The notes beneath the pieces are model-generated. The model was not told where the DNA came from, ran no database searches, and saw only the letters and a list, made by a program, of their open reading frames with translations. Below are positions 10,663 to 21,000 of a stretch of 64,000 nt of DNA, piece by piece. The position numbers were made by a program, and so were the translations under genes. Where the stretch lies: the NCBI GenBank assembly GCA_003550325.1, contig QKWP01000032.1, positions 597,773 through 661,772 of the forward strand. Direction: 5' to 3'. This stretch comes from Gigaspora rosea (taxonomy: Eukaryota; Glomeromycota; Glomeromycetes; Diversisporales; Gigasporaceae). The number at the start of each line of letters is the position of its first letter. The stretch's first letter is position 1.

Positions 10663-12398
10663 AGTATCATATAACCTGTCGCTTTGCTTCGGAACCAAGT
10701 ATTATTTTGTACAAATTAATTTAATAAATAAATATTGTTAAATATAGTTAATAAAAACTTATAAATATTATTGCTAAAATAGATTCAAATTTTATTATTT
10801 ATAATTATAAAGTAATTAATATATTTAAAATAAGTTATTTTATATATTTTCGATACAATATGCCATATTTTATTTAAAAATTATTTATTCTAATAAAATT
10901 AATGTTTCTATTTAGTTTTATTATTTGGAAATTATTTTTTATTATCTGTCTTTTAATTTAATTGTTAGATAATTATTCCCAAATTTGGAATGAAATTAAC
11001 AATGATAATTGGTCACTATAGAGGTTTTCAAATATTTTAAACTATAAATTCTTTCCAAAAATAAGCTATACTTTTTGGCCAAAAAGTTATACAAAAAATT
11101 ATTTATGGATTTAATATTCACATTACGTTATTATTTTTGTTTGCTCCTGTGGATAATATTACCAGGAGTAAACTTGCCTGCATCATAACCAATACAAATG
11201 CGTATTGTATGTATGAAACCTGTGAATACAAACAATACAAATGCATATGCGGTGAGATGCAGTTAGTTTTTAGTATGATGGCCATCTGGCTGATCCGCAG
11301 TATAGTGTCATTTTAGAAAATATCAGCTGCTTTTTTTTTCGGATTTCTGAAAAATTTAATTAGTGATTTTACTAATTGGAATACCTAGCAATTTTTGAGT
11401 TACTTAGTAGCTGCCTTTTGTATACCCGGCAGTTGCTTTTTTAACACTAATAATAAATAGTAAACTGCTTTCTGAATTACCCAGCAGCTGCTTTGGAAAT
11501 ACCCGGCCTGCCTTTTTTACTTATAGAATTTTAATAGTAATTTTACTATTAAATTTCTGAAAAAAAAATTGCTCAAAAATGATTTTTACAGAATTATTGA
11601 TATTTTTCGAAAGAAAAAAGCTATTCCAAAACGAATATTCAACCAAAATGCTTGAAATTTCAGAAAACAAAAATTTATTCGATTATCTAAAAATTTTAAT
11701 AATGTGCATTAATAGATTAAATTTGAACTTTTGAAAATCAGTGTAGGATACCATGGTTTTTTTCGTCCTTTTCATCACAGAAATTCCCGAAAAAACGTCA
11801 GAAGGAAAAACTAAATATCTCTGTCAATATTTAACCAAAAAAGCTGCAATTTTAACTGTAGACTCTCGAATACCTATTCTATCAACTTACTTAGTCGTAT
11901 TTTGAGGTTTCATTTAGAGAAATACCTTCCGGAATCTATTGAAGTTAGTGTAAAATTTACGAAAACGTAGGTATCTGAATTTTATAAAAACGTTGATATC
12001 TCCACGAATTTTCAATATTTTTTCATGAAATTTGAGATTCAAATTCTCTGAGATATGCTCTACAATTTTCAATTAGTAAGTAAGTGAGATTAGCCTAATA
12101 AAATATTTTGTAAATAAGCGGCAAATAGTGGGTATTCTTTGAAACGTATATAGAAAAGAACAAAAAATTGTTACGTTTTTGTTTTAAATTTTTATTTATA
12201 TTTGTATTTTATTCTATTTTGTATTTATTTTTTTTATATTTGTTATTCTATACTTATTTTAGTAAATATTTTTTTATATATTTATTTTATACTTAATATG
12301 GTAATAAACTTAAAATTTAATTTAATATTTATATATTTAAAGTATTTAAAGAGCGCACATAAGATATTGATCGGCAGTTAACTGCTTTTAAACAAAAA
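10663..12398. other. No gene seen; repeat remnants
   Basis: Holds a ~70-bp segment at about 11102-11175 (TATGGATTTAATATTCACAT through CTCCTGTGGATAATATTACC) that recurs almost unchanged at about 40438-40508. Around 11390-11520 there are three or four imperfect copies of TACCCGGCAGCTGCTTT. The rest is AT-rich without recognisable coding sequence. The stretch 12180-12340 just before the Rep-like remnant is extremely A/T-rich. Confidence 0.5.
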
Positions 12399-14152
12399 AT
12401 GGGTGGTGAACAATTTTTACATAATCAAGCTGTAACTTATTATTGTTTTACTTGTAAAGAAAAATTTAAATGTAATGTTAAAAAAACTAATAATAAAAAA
12501 GAAAAAGAAAAACGTGAAAAACAATTCAAACAGTCTGGTACACCAGAATGTGAATTATGCCAATTAAAAAATTGGTGTTGTTCTGATAAAAAATGTACAA
12601 ATTGTTGCATGTTAAATAAATGTAATGAAATTAAATGTGATTATTGTAAAGCAAATAATCTTGAATGTATACGAGCATTACCAACAACTCAGGAAGCTTT
12701 TGATAAAATTAAGGATAAAGTTTCTTATATTGTTGATAAATATGAACCTACAGAATCAGGTAGGTTGCAGGCTCAAATGTATATACAATTTCATAAAAAT
12801 AAAAGACAAACTATAACAAGTGCTAAAAAAATATTCAATGATAAATCATTGATATTTCAAACCATTAGGTGGCACATCTGAACAAAACCGTAACTATATT
12901 TTAAAAATCTTTGACAGATGTAAAAAACATTCTGGTTGTCAATGCGATTTTTTTGATCTCACAAAAATTTGTGACAAATGTGATATAACATGTGAATGAA
13001 AGATTGCTACTTGGAGAAGAGGTGAATATCCAAAAGAGATTGTGGGTCCATTTGAATTTGGTGAATATCGAGAATTAGAAGGTTTCAAACAAAATAAAAA
13101 AGATATAAATGAATATAAAGCTGATGAATATGAAGGTGGAATTGAAAGCAATAATAAGTTGTTAAATGAAAATAGAACACTACTTGAAATCTTTAAAGCA
13201 AATAAAGATAAAATTCCATACTGTAAAAGTTATGAAAAAATGACAAGAATTTATAATGATCTACAAAAAGAAAAAAAGAAAAAAAAAGGTGATAGATTCT
13301 GGCATCCACTTACATTTTATTTTTATAGTTTGGGTGGAAGTGGAAAATCTGGACTTGTTACAGAATTATTTCGTAATGAATTATATAAAAAACCAAAAAA
13401 ACAAAGAAATAACTGGTGGAATGGATATAACGAATATGAAATAGTCCTCCTTGATGAATTTTTTACAAAAATAGAATGGAGAGATATGGTTAATATTATG
13501 AATGATACAGCATATCCTGTAGAGCAAAAATCAAAAGGATTTGTGCCTTTTGTTCCAAAATATATATTTTTAACAGCAAGAAAAGCACCAAATGAAGCAT
13601 ATAATTTTAGTAAAAGGCATGATGAAAAAAATTCAACACAGCGTGATTGGGGTCAATTTCAACGACATCTTGATTATATAATTGAATTTAAGGGTCAGTG
13701 GCATGATGAAATAGAAAAACGTATTACTGAAATTATATTCCATAAAGGTGATGAACAAGAATTTCGCTCAATGATATGAAATATTAAATATTGAAATAGT
13801 GAAAATAATGTTGATGAAATAATTGATAAAAGCAAAAAAATAAATCAAAATTAAGGAATTCATACTGTAAAAGAAAATATTGTTTATTGGAGAAAAGATT
13901 TTCCTGAGTTTAAAAAATGGTATTTACAAGATTATTCAAAATCAAAACTATTATTTGAGTATCGACAAGAAATATTAACAGAGAATGAAAAAATTATTTT
14001 AACAAATTTATCATTATCTAAAATTTCAAATAAACGAAAAATAGATGATATATTAGAAACTAAAAAACAATTGAAATTAGTAGAGATTTTACTTTTGTTA
14101 GTGAAGAAAATCCTTTAGAAAATGAAAATGACAATAAACGAAAAAAAGTTTA
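12399..14152 (+). pseudogene. CRESS-DNA-virus-like Rep remnant (degenerate HUH region plus SF3 helicase)
   Basis: A decayed endogenous copy of a rolling-circle replication initiator. An N-terminal block (12430-12670) is cysteine-rich, with at least ten Cys in CxxC-like spacings (such as CELC, CCMLNKC, CDYC), and is not part of ordinary Reps that I know. It is followed by a region resembling the Rep nuclease: motif II looks like GRLQAQMYIQF, with Arg where the first metal-binding His is expected, and a YIFK signature after a frameshift near 12870 resembles motif III (YxxK). The open frame 13042-13779 carries the helicase: Walker A SLGGSGKS at about 13335, Walker B IVLLDEF at about 13445, motif-C-like PKYIFLTARKAP at about 13560, and WGQFQRHLDYI near the end. 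In-frame stops at about 12997, 13777 and 13792, plus the frameshift and a degraded tail to about 14152, show it is not functional. In such viruses Rep nicks and unwinds the circular genome. No capsid gene was seen nearby. Rep identity is firm for the helicase and moderate for the nuclease half. Confidence 0.78.
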
Positions 14153-14223
14153 ATTTGTATTTTTTATATAGATAGGTTTATTTTAATTAAAAATATTTAT
14201 AATAATTCTTTATTGATTAATAA

Positions 14224-14758
14224 TTATAATTCTTTTTTAATTCCTTTTTCAAAATAAAATTTTGGAATAAATAGCTTAATTTTGTAATCTCCTTCACATT
14301 TAATAATAAAATTTATATTATTTTGGAAAAAAATTGGATAATAATTAATTGAAACTAAACTTTCTAGATATACAAAATTAATTTCATTAAATTTGTTGAA
14401 AAATCAGGTTGTAATTTTTTGCCCATATAACATTTCTAAAAATACTTGATAATTGTTCTTTTTTTAAATCATTTTTTATCTTGTTATTATATGATCTAGA
14501 ATAATAACAAAAAGAACCATTAAACAATTTATTTCCTAAATATGATTTTCCTGATCCTGTTTCTCCATAACAAAAAATAAATATTGGTTTTTTTGTAAAA
14601 TAATATTGACAAATATTATGTGACCAGATTGGCTCAAATGTAATTTTAAATTCTTTAGAAACTAAGCGTAATTTAATTTGTTCTTTAAAATTTAGTATTT
14701 TAAAAATATTAATATTTGTTTCAAGAGGAAATTGATTCATTTTTTTTTCACAGCACAA
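14224..14758 (-). pseudogene. F-box plus P-loop (SF3/Rep-helicase-like) protein remnant
   Basis: The start is at 14758. Residues ~8-38 (NQFPLETNINIFKILNFKEQ, then LRLVSKEF) resemble an F-box: Pro, the Leu/Ile spacing, and LRLVSK. Residues ~60-82 carry a Walker A, FCYGETGSGKSYLGNKLF, preceded by hydrophobic PIFIF as in Rep helicases. The frame then breaks with a +1 shift near 14400. The continuing frame to the stop at 14224 has NYNLI followed by a Walker-B-like FNKFNE, where DDFR would be usual, and ends in a Lys-rich tail. F-box proteins recruit Skp1-Cullin ligases. The helicase-like half suggests descent from a Rep. It converges on the Rep remnant, with stop regions about 70 bp apart. An alternative is a GTPase-like P-loop domain. 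The fusion is seen directly; its origin is inferred. Confidence 0.55.
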
Positions 14759-15067
14759 AAAAAGGTGGATATGCCTCCTTTATAATAATTTATATAAATT
14801 AAATATTACCAAATCAAGTATAAAATAAACAATATAAAAAAATATTAACCAAATTGAGTATAAAATAAATAATATAAAAAATTATAATTAAATAAAATAT
14901 AAAAGCATGAAATATTATTTGTCTGTAAAAATAAAATTTTCAATATGATTAAATATTGATTGCTTTAAAAAAAATGACCGATATCTCAATATTCTTTTAG
15001 TTTTATTGTACCAGTTCTGGTTACATATTATACTAAAATTAATATCAATATTATTGGTGTCTTTATT

Positions 15068-16039
15068 ATGGCACTTTTAAGTTTAATTCCATTATGTAAA
15101 ATTATTAATGATGTGACTGAAATTCTTTCAGGCAATACTTCTAAAAATTTTGGTATCTTGATAATGACAATTCTTGGTAATCTTCCTGATTTAATTATCA
15201 TGGGACCTTTTTTTTCAAAAGGGCATTCTGATATTGTTCATGGAATGATTATTGGAAATTTAGTATCAACACTTCTTTTGTTAGGTGCAAGTACTTTAAT
15301 TGAATGTTATAAAAATACTACACTTAAATTTGATAAGATTATGGGTCAAAATTATTCTTTTACTGTACTTTTCTATATTTTAATTTATTTTTTTAGCTCA
15401 TTTGTAAATTTATTAATATCAGAATTTAGATTTATCAATATTGTTTTTGTTATAGTTTATTTCTGTTATTTATATTATATATTTGCTATACATCCAAAAG
15501 TTATTTCAAAAGAATGAAATGAAATTGATGATTATGATGTTTTGTAGATATTGATGATGAAACAGAATGTATAAAAATAACTAAATATTTAAAAGTATTT
15601 AAAATTTTTTTATGTGTTTTTATTATATCTATTGTTTCAGCAGGTATTTTTAGTGTCAAGTGTAATGGAATCTTTGGTTGAAGATTTAAATATATCAAAA
15701 AATTTTCTTTCGATTATAGTATTTGGTTTTATTGGTGGTGTGCCTGAACATGCTACATCTATTAATAGTTTTTATAAAGATGATTCAAATTCAGGATTAA
15801 ACAATGCTTTTGGATCAAATTTAATAATGATGGGTGTTGTTTTACCTATTTTTACTATTTTAGGCTGAATTATGAACATACCATTTTCAGTGGTTACATT
15901 TTTACCAATTTTTATTTTAATTTTTATAACCTATATATTAGTACATTTTGCGATTTCAGATGGTATTACACATAGCATGGAAGGAATTTTAATGGTTTCA
16001 TTATATATTATAATAGCAAGAATACTTTTTTCAAGTTAA
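15068..16039 (+). pseudogene. Cation/proton exchanger (CAX/VCX1-like, CaCA superfamily), decayed
   Basis: Both alpha-repeats of a Ca2+/H+ antiporter are visible. The first (15110-15300) has ILGNLPDLIIM and GMIIGNLVSTLLLLGAS. The second (15660-15870) has FIGGVPEHATSI and NAFGSNLIMMGVVLPIFTI. The end, ISDGITHSMEGILMVSLYII (15955-16014), matches the last helix of CAX proteins. The reading changes frame near 15545 and near 15655 and meets TGA stops at about 15515 and 15866, so it is a pseudogene unless heavily spliced. An open frame extends upstream of the ATG to about 15001. These proteins load Ca2+ into vacuoles. The acidic residue of repeat one is Asp (GNLPD) instead of Glu. It lies next to the Rep-like remnants with similar base composition. 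The family call is good. Confidence 0.75.
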
Positions 16040-16224
16040 ATTATATTTTATTTATTTTTATTTATACAAATATATGATATTTAGTAAACTAAACTATATT
16101 TAAATTTATCTATTATTTCTCCAAGTTAGCGATTGATTCATTACACTGAATTTATGACTCATGAATCGTAAAATGATATGTCATTTTAGAATCAGTATCC
16201 ATTTGCCAATTCAAAAATCTAACC

Positions 16225-16871
16225 CAAATCTAATAAGAAAATGACTACAATTAAAAAAAAAAAACTTAAATCATCTAATAGCAACATCCAACATTATTTA
16301 TCACTATGGAATTACCCATCTCCGCAGATTTCTGTTCCTTTTCAACTTTAATTCCTCTATAATAGCAACATCCAACATTATTCATCACTATGGCATTACC
16401 CATCTCTGCAGATTTCTGTAAATATTTGAATGCCTTATATTCATATTTTTCAATTCCAATTCCACTTCGTCTTGTTTAACCTGAATCTAATAAGAAAATT
16501 ACTACAATTAAAAAAAAAAAAACCTTTAATCGTCGTGTCATTTTAGAATCACTTATCGCATCGGCATCCATATTTCTGCAGATTTCTGTAAATATTTGAA
16601 TGCCTTATGCTTATCCTTTTCAACTCCAATTTCTCTATAATAGCAACATCCAACATTATACATCACCATGGCATTACCCATCTCCGCAGATTTCTGTAAT
16701 TATTTGAATGCCTTATATTCATATTTTTCAACTCCAATTCTACTCTGTCTTGTCTAACCCAAATCTAATAAGAAAATTATTACAATTAAAAAAAAAACAA
16801 TTACCTTTAATCATTGTGTCATTTTAGAATTACCTATCGCATCGGCATCTACCATTTCCGCAAATTTCTGT
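16225..16871 (-). pseudogene. Sel1-repeat protein gene, downstream part (split by gypsy element 1)
   Basis: On the minus strand several copies read YKAFKYLQKSAEMGNA, then VMNNVG, the Sel1/TPR-like repeat (A-x-x-x-Y-x-x-A-A-x-x-G-x-A-x-A). Units of about 290 bp hold two Sel1 repeats and one intron-like segment that starts GTAATTTTT or a near form and ends TTTTCTTATTAG (about 16215-16255, 16480-16525, 16770-16805 on the plus strand, reversed). Stops and frame changes occur in each unit. Sel1 proteins are large solenoid scaffolds and are very numerous in some fungi. The part on the other side of the gypsy insertion is at 26602-27330. Confidence 0.7.
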
Positions 16872-17569
16872 TGTAACATTGAAAATTATGCCGCAGCATA
16901 GTCATATGACCCACGTGATTGAAAGTAAGTAATTCCAAAGATCTATGCATTAATCCACAGAAAGATCTAGAAATGTCATATGATCTATAGACCTGAAGGT
17001 CCATCTAATTTATAGATCTGCACGCCCCTGATTAATTAGATTAGATAATCCACGTAATATATCGTTAAATGCAATATCATATATCAGCATGCCAATAGGC
17101 CTAGTGAATAGTTTATTTGATGTATTAAATTTAAAGATCAATTAATTGATAGCATTAAATTCACGAATGTTAATAAAGTAGCAAAAGAATACTTTCCCTG
17201 AATCATGTATATAAGGTCTTCGTTTTCACCTTCATTTTAAGGCAGACTTCAAGTAGAAATTCCTTTGGAATATATAGATAGATTCGAACTCTCCAATCCT
17301 TAGATAGAAGATTGTATTAGATTTGTTATATATCTTTTAATAAAATATAACTGTGTCTTCATATACATTAAATTAAACACTTATCTTGCAATTAATCGTA
17401 TCTTCATATGCGTTTAGTTGTGCCTCTTTTGAACAAAGCCTTGTAAATCCTTTTGTTTAAGTTGTATAATTACGCACACTAACCTAACCAAATCACATAA
17501 GATATAGTTTATAGAGAATAAACAATTAGTCACCTGAATTATTTAAAGAGGTTAATTTTGGGTGTGACA
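16872..17569 (+). repeat. 5' LTR of gypsy element 1
   Basis: 698 bp, TG...CA ends. It differs from the 3' LTR (25903-26597) at many scattered sites, mostly transitions. A TATA-like TGTATATAAGG lies at about 17207, and a polyadenylation-like TTTTAATAAAATAT at about 17336, both conserved in the 3' LTR (there about 26236 and 26366). Confidence 0.9.
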
Positions 17570-17572
17570 TTT

Positions 17573-17590
17573 TGGTGGTGACTGTGAGAT
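17573..17590 (+). other. Putative primer-binding site of gypsy element 1
   Basis: TGGTGGTGACTGTGAGAT begins 3 bp after the LTR and starts TGG, as a site for a tRNA 3' CCA end should. The second gypsy element has GGTGGTGACTGTAAGAT at the same position after its LTR (59996). The priming tRNA cannot be named without a tRNA set from this genome. Confidence 0.65.
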
Positions 17591-17619
17591 ACAGCTCAAC
17601 CTAGAATTATAATTATTGT

Positions 17620-17865
17620 ATGAGTTACAACTTACAAAGACAAACAGATCAAATTGACCATTATTTATTACACAAAAATGCAAAGAAAGATTTTTGTAAC
17701 TTTTGTTATCCATTATCTGAAAGACCTCCTACGCATTTAGACAGTTTTCATCTTGGTTCTCCACTATCTGCTCAGTTTATTCGTATACAGGAAGGACATA
17801 TCAACATTTTGAAGAGTTTGAAACCAAATATCAACAAGTCCAATCGACACAGTGTCATAATATAG
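17620..17865 (+). CDS. Pre-gag ORF of gypsy element 1 (CxxCYP motif)
   Basis: A small ORF between primer-binding site and gag, 81 residues as it stands. It contains KKDFCNFCYPLSERPP, and the matching ORF of gypsy element 2 (60227-60643) has KKDSCEICYP. The position and the Lys-Lys-Asp-x-Cys-x-x-Cys-Tyr-Pro block are shared, so it looks like a real, conserved leader protein or gag N-terminus. It is cut short by a TAG at 17863 and is shorter than its counterpart (138 residues). Function unknown. Confidence 0.5.
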   Translation: MSYNLQRQTDQIDHYLLHKNAKKDFCNFCYPLSERPPTHLDSFHLGSPLSAQFIRIQEGHINILKSLKPNINKSNRHSVII

Positions 17866-18017
17866 TAGTTCAATTAATTTTTAGTATTAAATTTCAACAT
17901 TCTCTAGGAAATCTTTTCGATTTAGTAAAGTTTATTACTCTTGTCGCAGCACAAACCCAGTGTTTCAGGATAGACCCAGCCATTTACATTTCTAGTCTTC
18001 AATTATCAACTTCTACA

Positions 18018-19131
18018 ATGGTTATCTCAAATGATGATATTTTAAATTACCTTAAAGACCATGCTAAAGACTCTATTATCCTACGAATAGATCCGTTTTC
18101 TGGTGATGGTTCCCAAGATCCACTTGCATGGTTAGAAAGTTTCGAGAAAGCTGCTGCCGCGAATAACTGGAATCATAAGAGAAGGATAAATGTCCTTCCT
18201 GCCTTTCTACAAGATAACGTGGATGAATGGCAAGAAGTATTCTTTAAAAAAGCCACCATTACCAACTATGATCAAGCAGATTGGGATAATATAGTTAAAG
18301 ACTTTAAAAAACGCTTTTGTACAATTCGTTGGCAGAATCAATAGCTAAGGGAGTTGGACAATTTAAAGCAACAAATCGGTGAGCCTGTTGATACCTATTA
18401 TAGCAAGTTCAATAGGTTGGCTAAACGGTTATAGCCAGAAATGAAGTTAGTGGACGAGCAAGTCTTGTATTATTTTAAGAAAGGGCTATGCCCAGAGGTT
18501 TTACCTGTTCTTCTCTTGCATAATCAGTACATAATCCAACTGACTTAGAGAATATGCTCAAATTCGCCCAAATTCATAAGCAAGGAATAGATTTCGCCAA
18601 TGATGGCATACCGAATCAGACCACTGCGACTAGAAATTATAAAAAAGAAATCGAACATCTTACGAAACAAATGCAACAAATGAGCATAAATTATGCTACT
18701 ATTGCATCTGCATTAGTAGCCCAGACAAAGAAAATTTGCCTCAAGCGTCGACATCAAAACCTAATAATAAAACCAAAGATTTTAGTTGTTACAAGTGCAA
18801 AGAACCGGAACATATTGCAAGAAATTGCATGTCAGAAAAATCGGATACATTAGATAAGGCATATAAAAATTTAAAGACCTCAAATAATAAAGGGAAGGAA
18901 CAAAGTAAAAATATTAATTTAGTCATGGTAGAAAGCAGTGAAGAGGACGAAGTATATACTATCCGGCCACAACCATATATCACTGACCGGAAGGGAGCAA
19001 AAGGAAGACAAAAGCAAAGCGAATCCCGTAAAGAAGAAGCCTTGCGAAAAAAAACTGAAGTACAAGAACGGGAAGAAGTAGTACCTAGGAAGAAGAAGGA
19101 ATTGTCGATTCCAAGCCGAAGAGAATTTTAA
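18018..19131 (+). pseudogene. Gag polyprotein of gypsy element 1
   Basis: The start MVISNDDILNYL aligns with gypsy 2 gag (MASNDKILNYL). The retrotransposon gag core follows: FSGDGSQDPLAWLESFEKAA, then LPAFLQDNVDEWQ, then FKKRFCTIRW. TAG codons interrupt at 18342 (gypsy 2 has TGG at about that position) and about 18433, and the frame shifts near 18520 and near 18735. The final frame has a CCHC zinc knuckle, CYKCKEPEHIARNC (about 18789-18830), then a Lys/Glu-rich tail to 19131. Gag packages the element RNA into virus-like particles. The copy is dead. Confidence 0.85.
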
Positions 19132-19403
19132 AAAGACGCCTTCCATCAGTAATCGATCAACTTCTGCCATATGATATATCAGAAAACCTATTAAATATGA
19201 GAGCACAAGCCACATATGGACAATTGTTACAATATCCTAACCAGAAACGTAATTTGGCTAAAGCATTATGAAGAAAGAAAGCTCCTAGTACGGAAGTCAC
19301 CTTGTGAAATCTGATAACTCACGGTAAACGTATGCTATGTGTTGTCACGGCGCATACGGGGTATGCTGGTGGTCACCGTTTTAGACTCAGGTGCCGCAGT
19401 AAG

Positions 19404-19678
19404 TAGTGTTCCGCAATTTGATTTGATTTTCAAATATTTGAATCAAATATTTGATCAAATTCAAATTCAAATTTGGCTATATTTGATTTGATCAAATTCA
19501 AATATGGCCAAATTTGATTTGATTTGACAAATATTTGATTTGATTTGAAAATTACTATTACAAATTCAAATTCAAATCAAATTCAAATTTAAATATTTGA
19601 ATCAAATAAGAGTCAATTTGATTTGATCAAATTCAAATTGATCCAATATTTGATTTGATTTGAATTTGAGGAACCCTA
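19404..19678. mobile_element. hAT-like MITE of AAATTTGA-rich sequence, 8-bp target duplication
   Basis: 275 bp, flanked by GCAGTAAG on both sides (19396-19403, 19679-19686). Ends are TAGTGTTCCGCAA and, reversed, TAGGGTTCCTCAA, which fit hAT termini. The interior is almost only permutations of CAAATTTGAATTTGAT and its complement, so both strands look alike and the element can fold on itself. It splits the protease frame exactly after the DSGAA codons. Confidence 0.88.
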
Positions 19679-20004
19679 GCAGTAAGTCTCGTGACTAAGA
19701 AATTAATAGAAAAATTGGGATTAGAGGTCGATAATCCCTCTAGAACCACAGTAATTATGGCTAACGACAATAGAGTAAGGGCCCTTGGAATTATCAGCCC
19801 TATGAAAACTTGATACACGGGAATGCATGTAAAAATACGAAATTGTATACGGGTAAGCACGGGTTTCATAATCACTGCACGGAAACTGCACGGAAACTGA
19901 TCATCCAAAAAATTTAATACACGTTATCACACAAAATATTGAAATTCGTGCACTATCATGCATAGTATTATAACCATTTATTGACGTGTATTAATCTTAA
20001 TGAT

Positions 20005-20545
20005 CACATAATTTCCGTGCACTAACGTGACAATCGTTAAGATTCTTAACGATCATAAATTTCGTGCACTAACGTGCACAATCGTTAAGATTCTTAACGA
20101 TCATAATTTTCGTGCACTGACATGCATAATCGTTAAGATTCTTAACGATCATAATCATAATTTTCGTGCTTTGACGTGCACAATCGTTAAGATTCTTAAC
20201 GAAAGTTTCAGTTCACTGACGTAACGATCATCACAATCGTTAAGGTTCTTAACGATCATTTCTGTACAAAATGTATGATCATCACAATCGTTAAGACTCC
20301 TTAACGATCATAATTTCAGTGCATTAATATCGTGATCGTCACAATCGTTAAGATTCTTAACGATCATAATTTTTGTGCATGATATCACAATTGTCACAAT
20401 TGTTAAGATCCTTAACGATCATAATTTCATGTACTAACATGATGATCATTAAGATCCTTAATGATCATAATTCCGTGCATTAACGTGATGATCGTTAAGA
20501 TTCTTAATGATTATAAATTCCGTGCATTGACGCGCACAAAAACAT
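20005..20545. repeat. Tandem palindromes (CGTTAAGATTCTTAACG), about 11 units
   Basis: The unit is about 46 bp: a CGTGCACTRACGTG block, then CACAAT, then GATCGTTAAGATTCTTAACG with ATCATAATTT. The core GATCGTTAAGA-T-TCTTAACGATC is a perfect inverted repeat around one base. Later units carry matched changes in both arms (for example GATCATTAAGATCCTTAATGATC at about 20443), which keeps pairing. It may form cruciforms or bind a dimeric protein. Confidence 0.85.
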
Positions 20546-20764
20546 TTATTTTGTTGTTTTTTTTTTTTTTTTTTTTTTTGCACTTATCAATAATAATTTC
20601 CGTGCATTGACGCGCACAAATTACATTTGATTTGTAAGCAAATAAATATTTTTTTTTTTTTTTTTGTTTACTCTTATCATTTTTATCATCTTATATTTTT
20701 TTATAATTTTTTTTTTTTACAACTCATTAATTTTTATATAATTTTTTTTAGTTATTGTCATTGT

Positions 20765-21000
20765 TTAAACCATCCTTTAGAGTTATTGCCTTGGAAGCTA
20801 CTCTTTTGGAATCACTATCATTTTTGGTGTATGTTTTTCATCATTTTTGGTGGTATCGCAGCTTTATTTTTTTTTACTATTATTTTTTTCTTTTATTTTT
20901 TATCTCTCTGTATATTATTGCATTTTAGCCTCTCCCTTGAGTTACTGCCATTGGAGTTGCCACAATCGGAGTTGTCACTATTGGAGTTATTTCTAGAGTA
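20765..21000 (+). repeat. GGAGTTGTCACTATTGGAGT modules inside the CAG-duplication element
   Basis: Two blocks. One (about 20775-20860) has TTGGAATCACTATCATTTTTGG. The other (about 20935-21000) reads GVTAIGVATIGVVTIGVI. They match the modules of the minus-strand array at 57.6-58.6 kb in sequence and in the repeated I/V-G-V pattern. A TTTTAG lies just upstream of the second block and TTTCTAGAGTAATC follows it, so splice-like edges are possible but unproven. Confidence 0.45.

Noticed and set aside
12990..16040. TGA read as tryptophan (Mollicute-type code, for example DNA of an endosymbiont)
   Set aside because: TGG is common in the same frames, and Mollicute-type genes use mostly TGA. Similar TGA stops occur in the gypsy elements, which are clearly nuclear, and fit CGA-to-TGA decay.
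18919..19215. Minus-strand protein overlapping gag
   Set aside because: Shadow frame of the gag C-terminus, which has a clear zinc knuckle on the plus strand.
20005..20545. CRISPR array
   Set aside because: Repeats are palindromic but spacers are also repeated and similar (CGTGCACTRACGTG), unit spacing varies, no cas genes, eukaryotic context.
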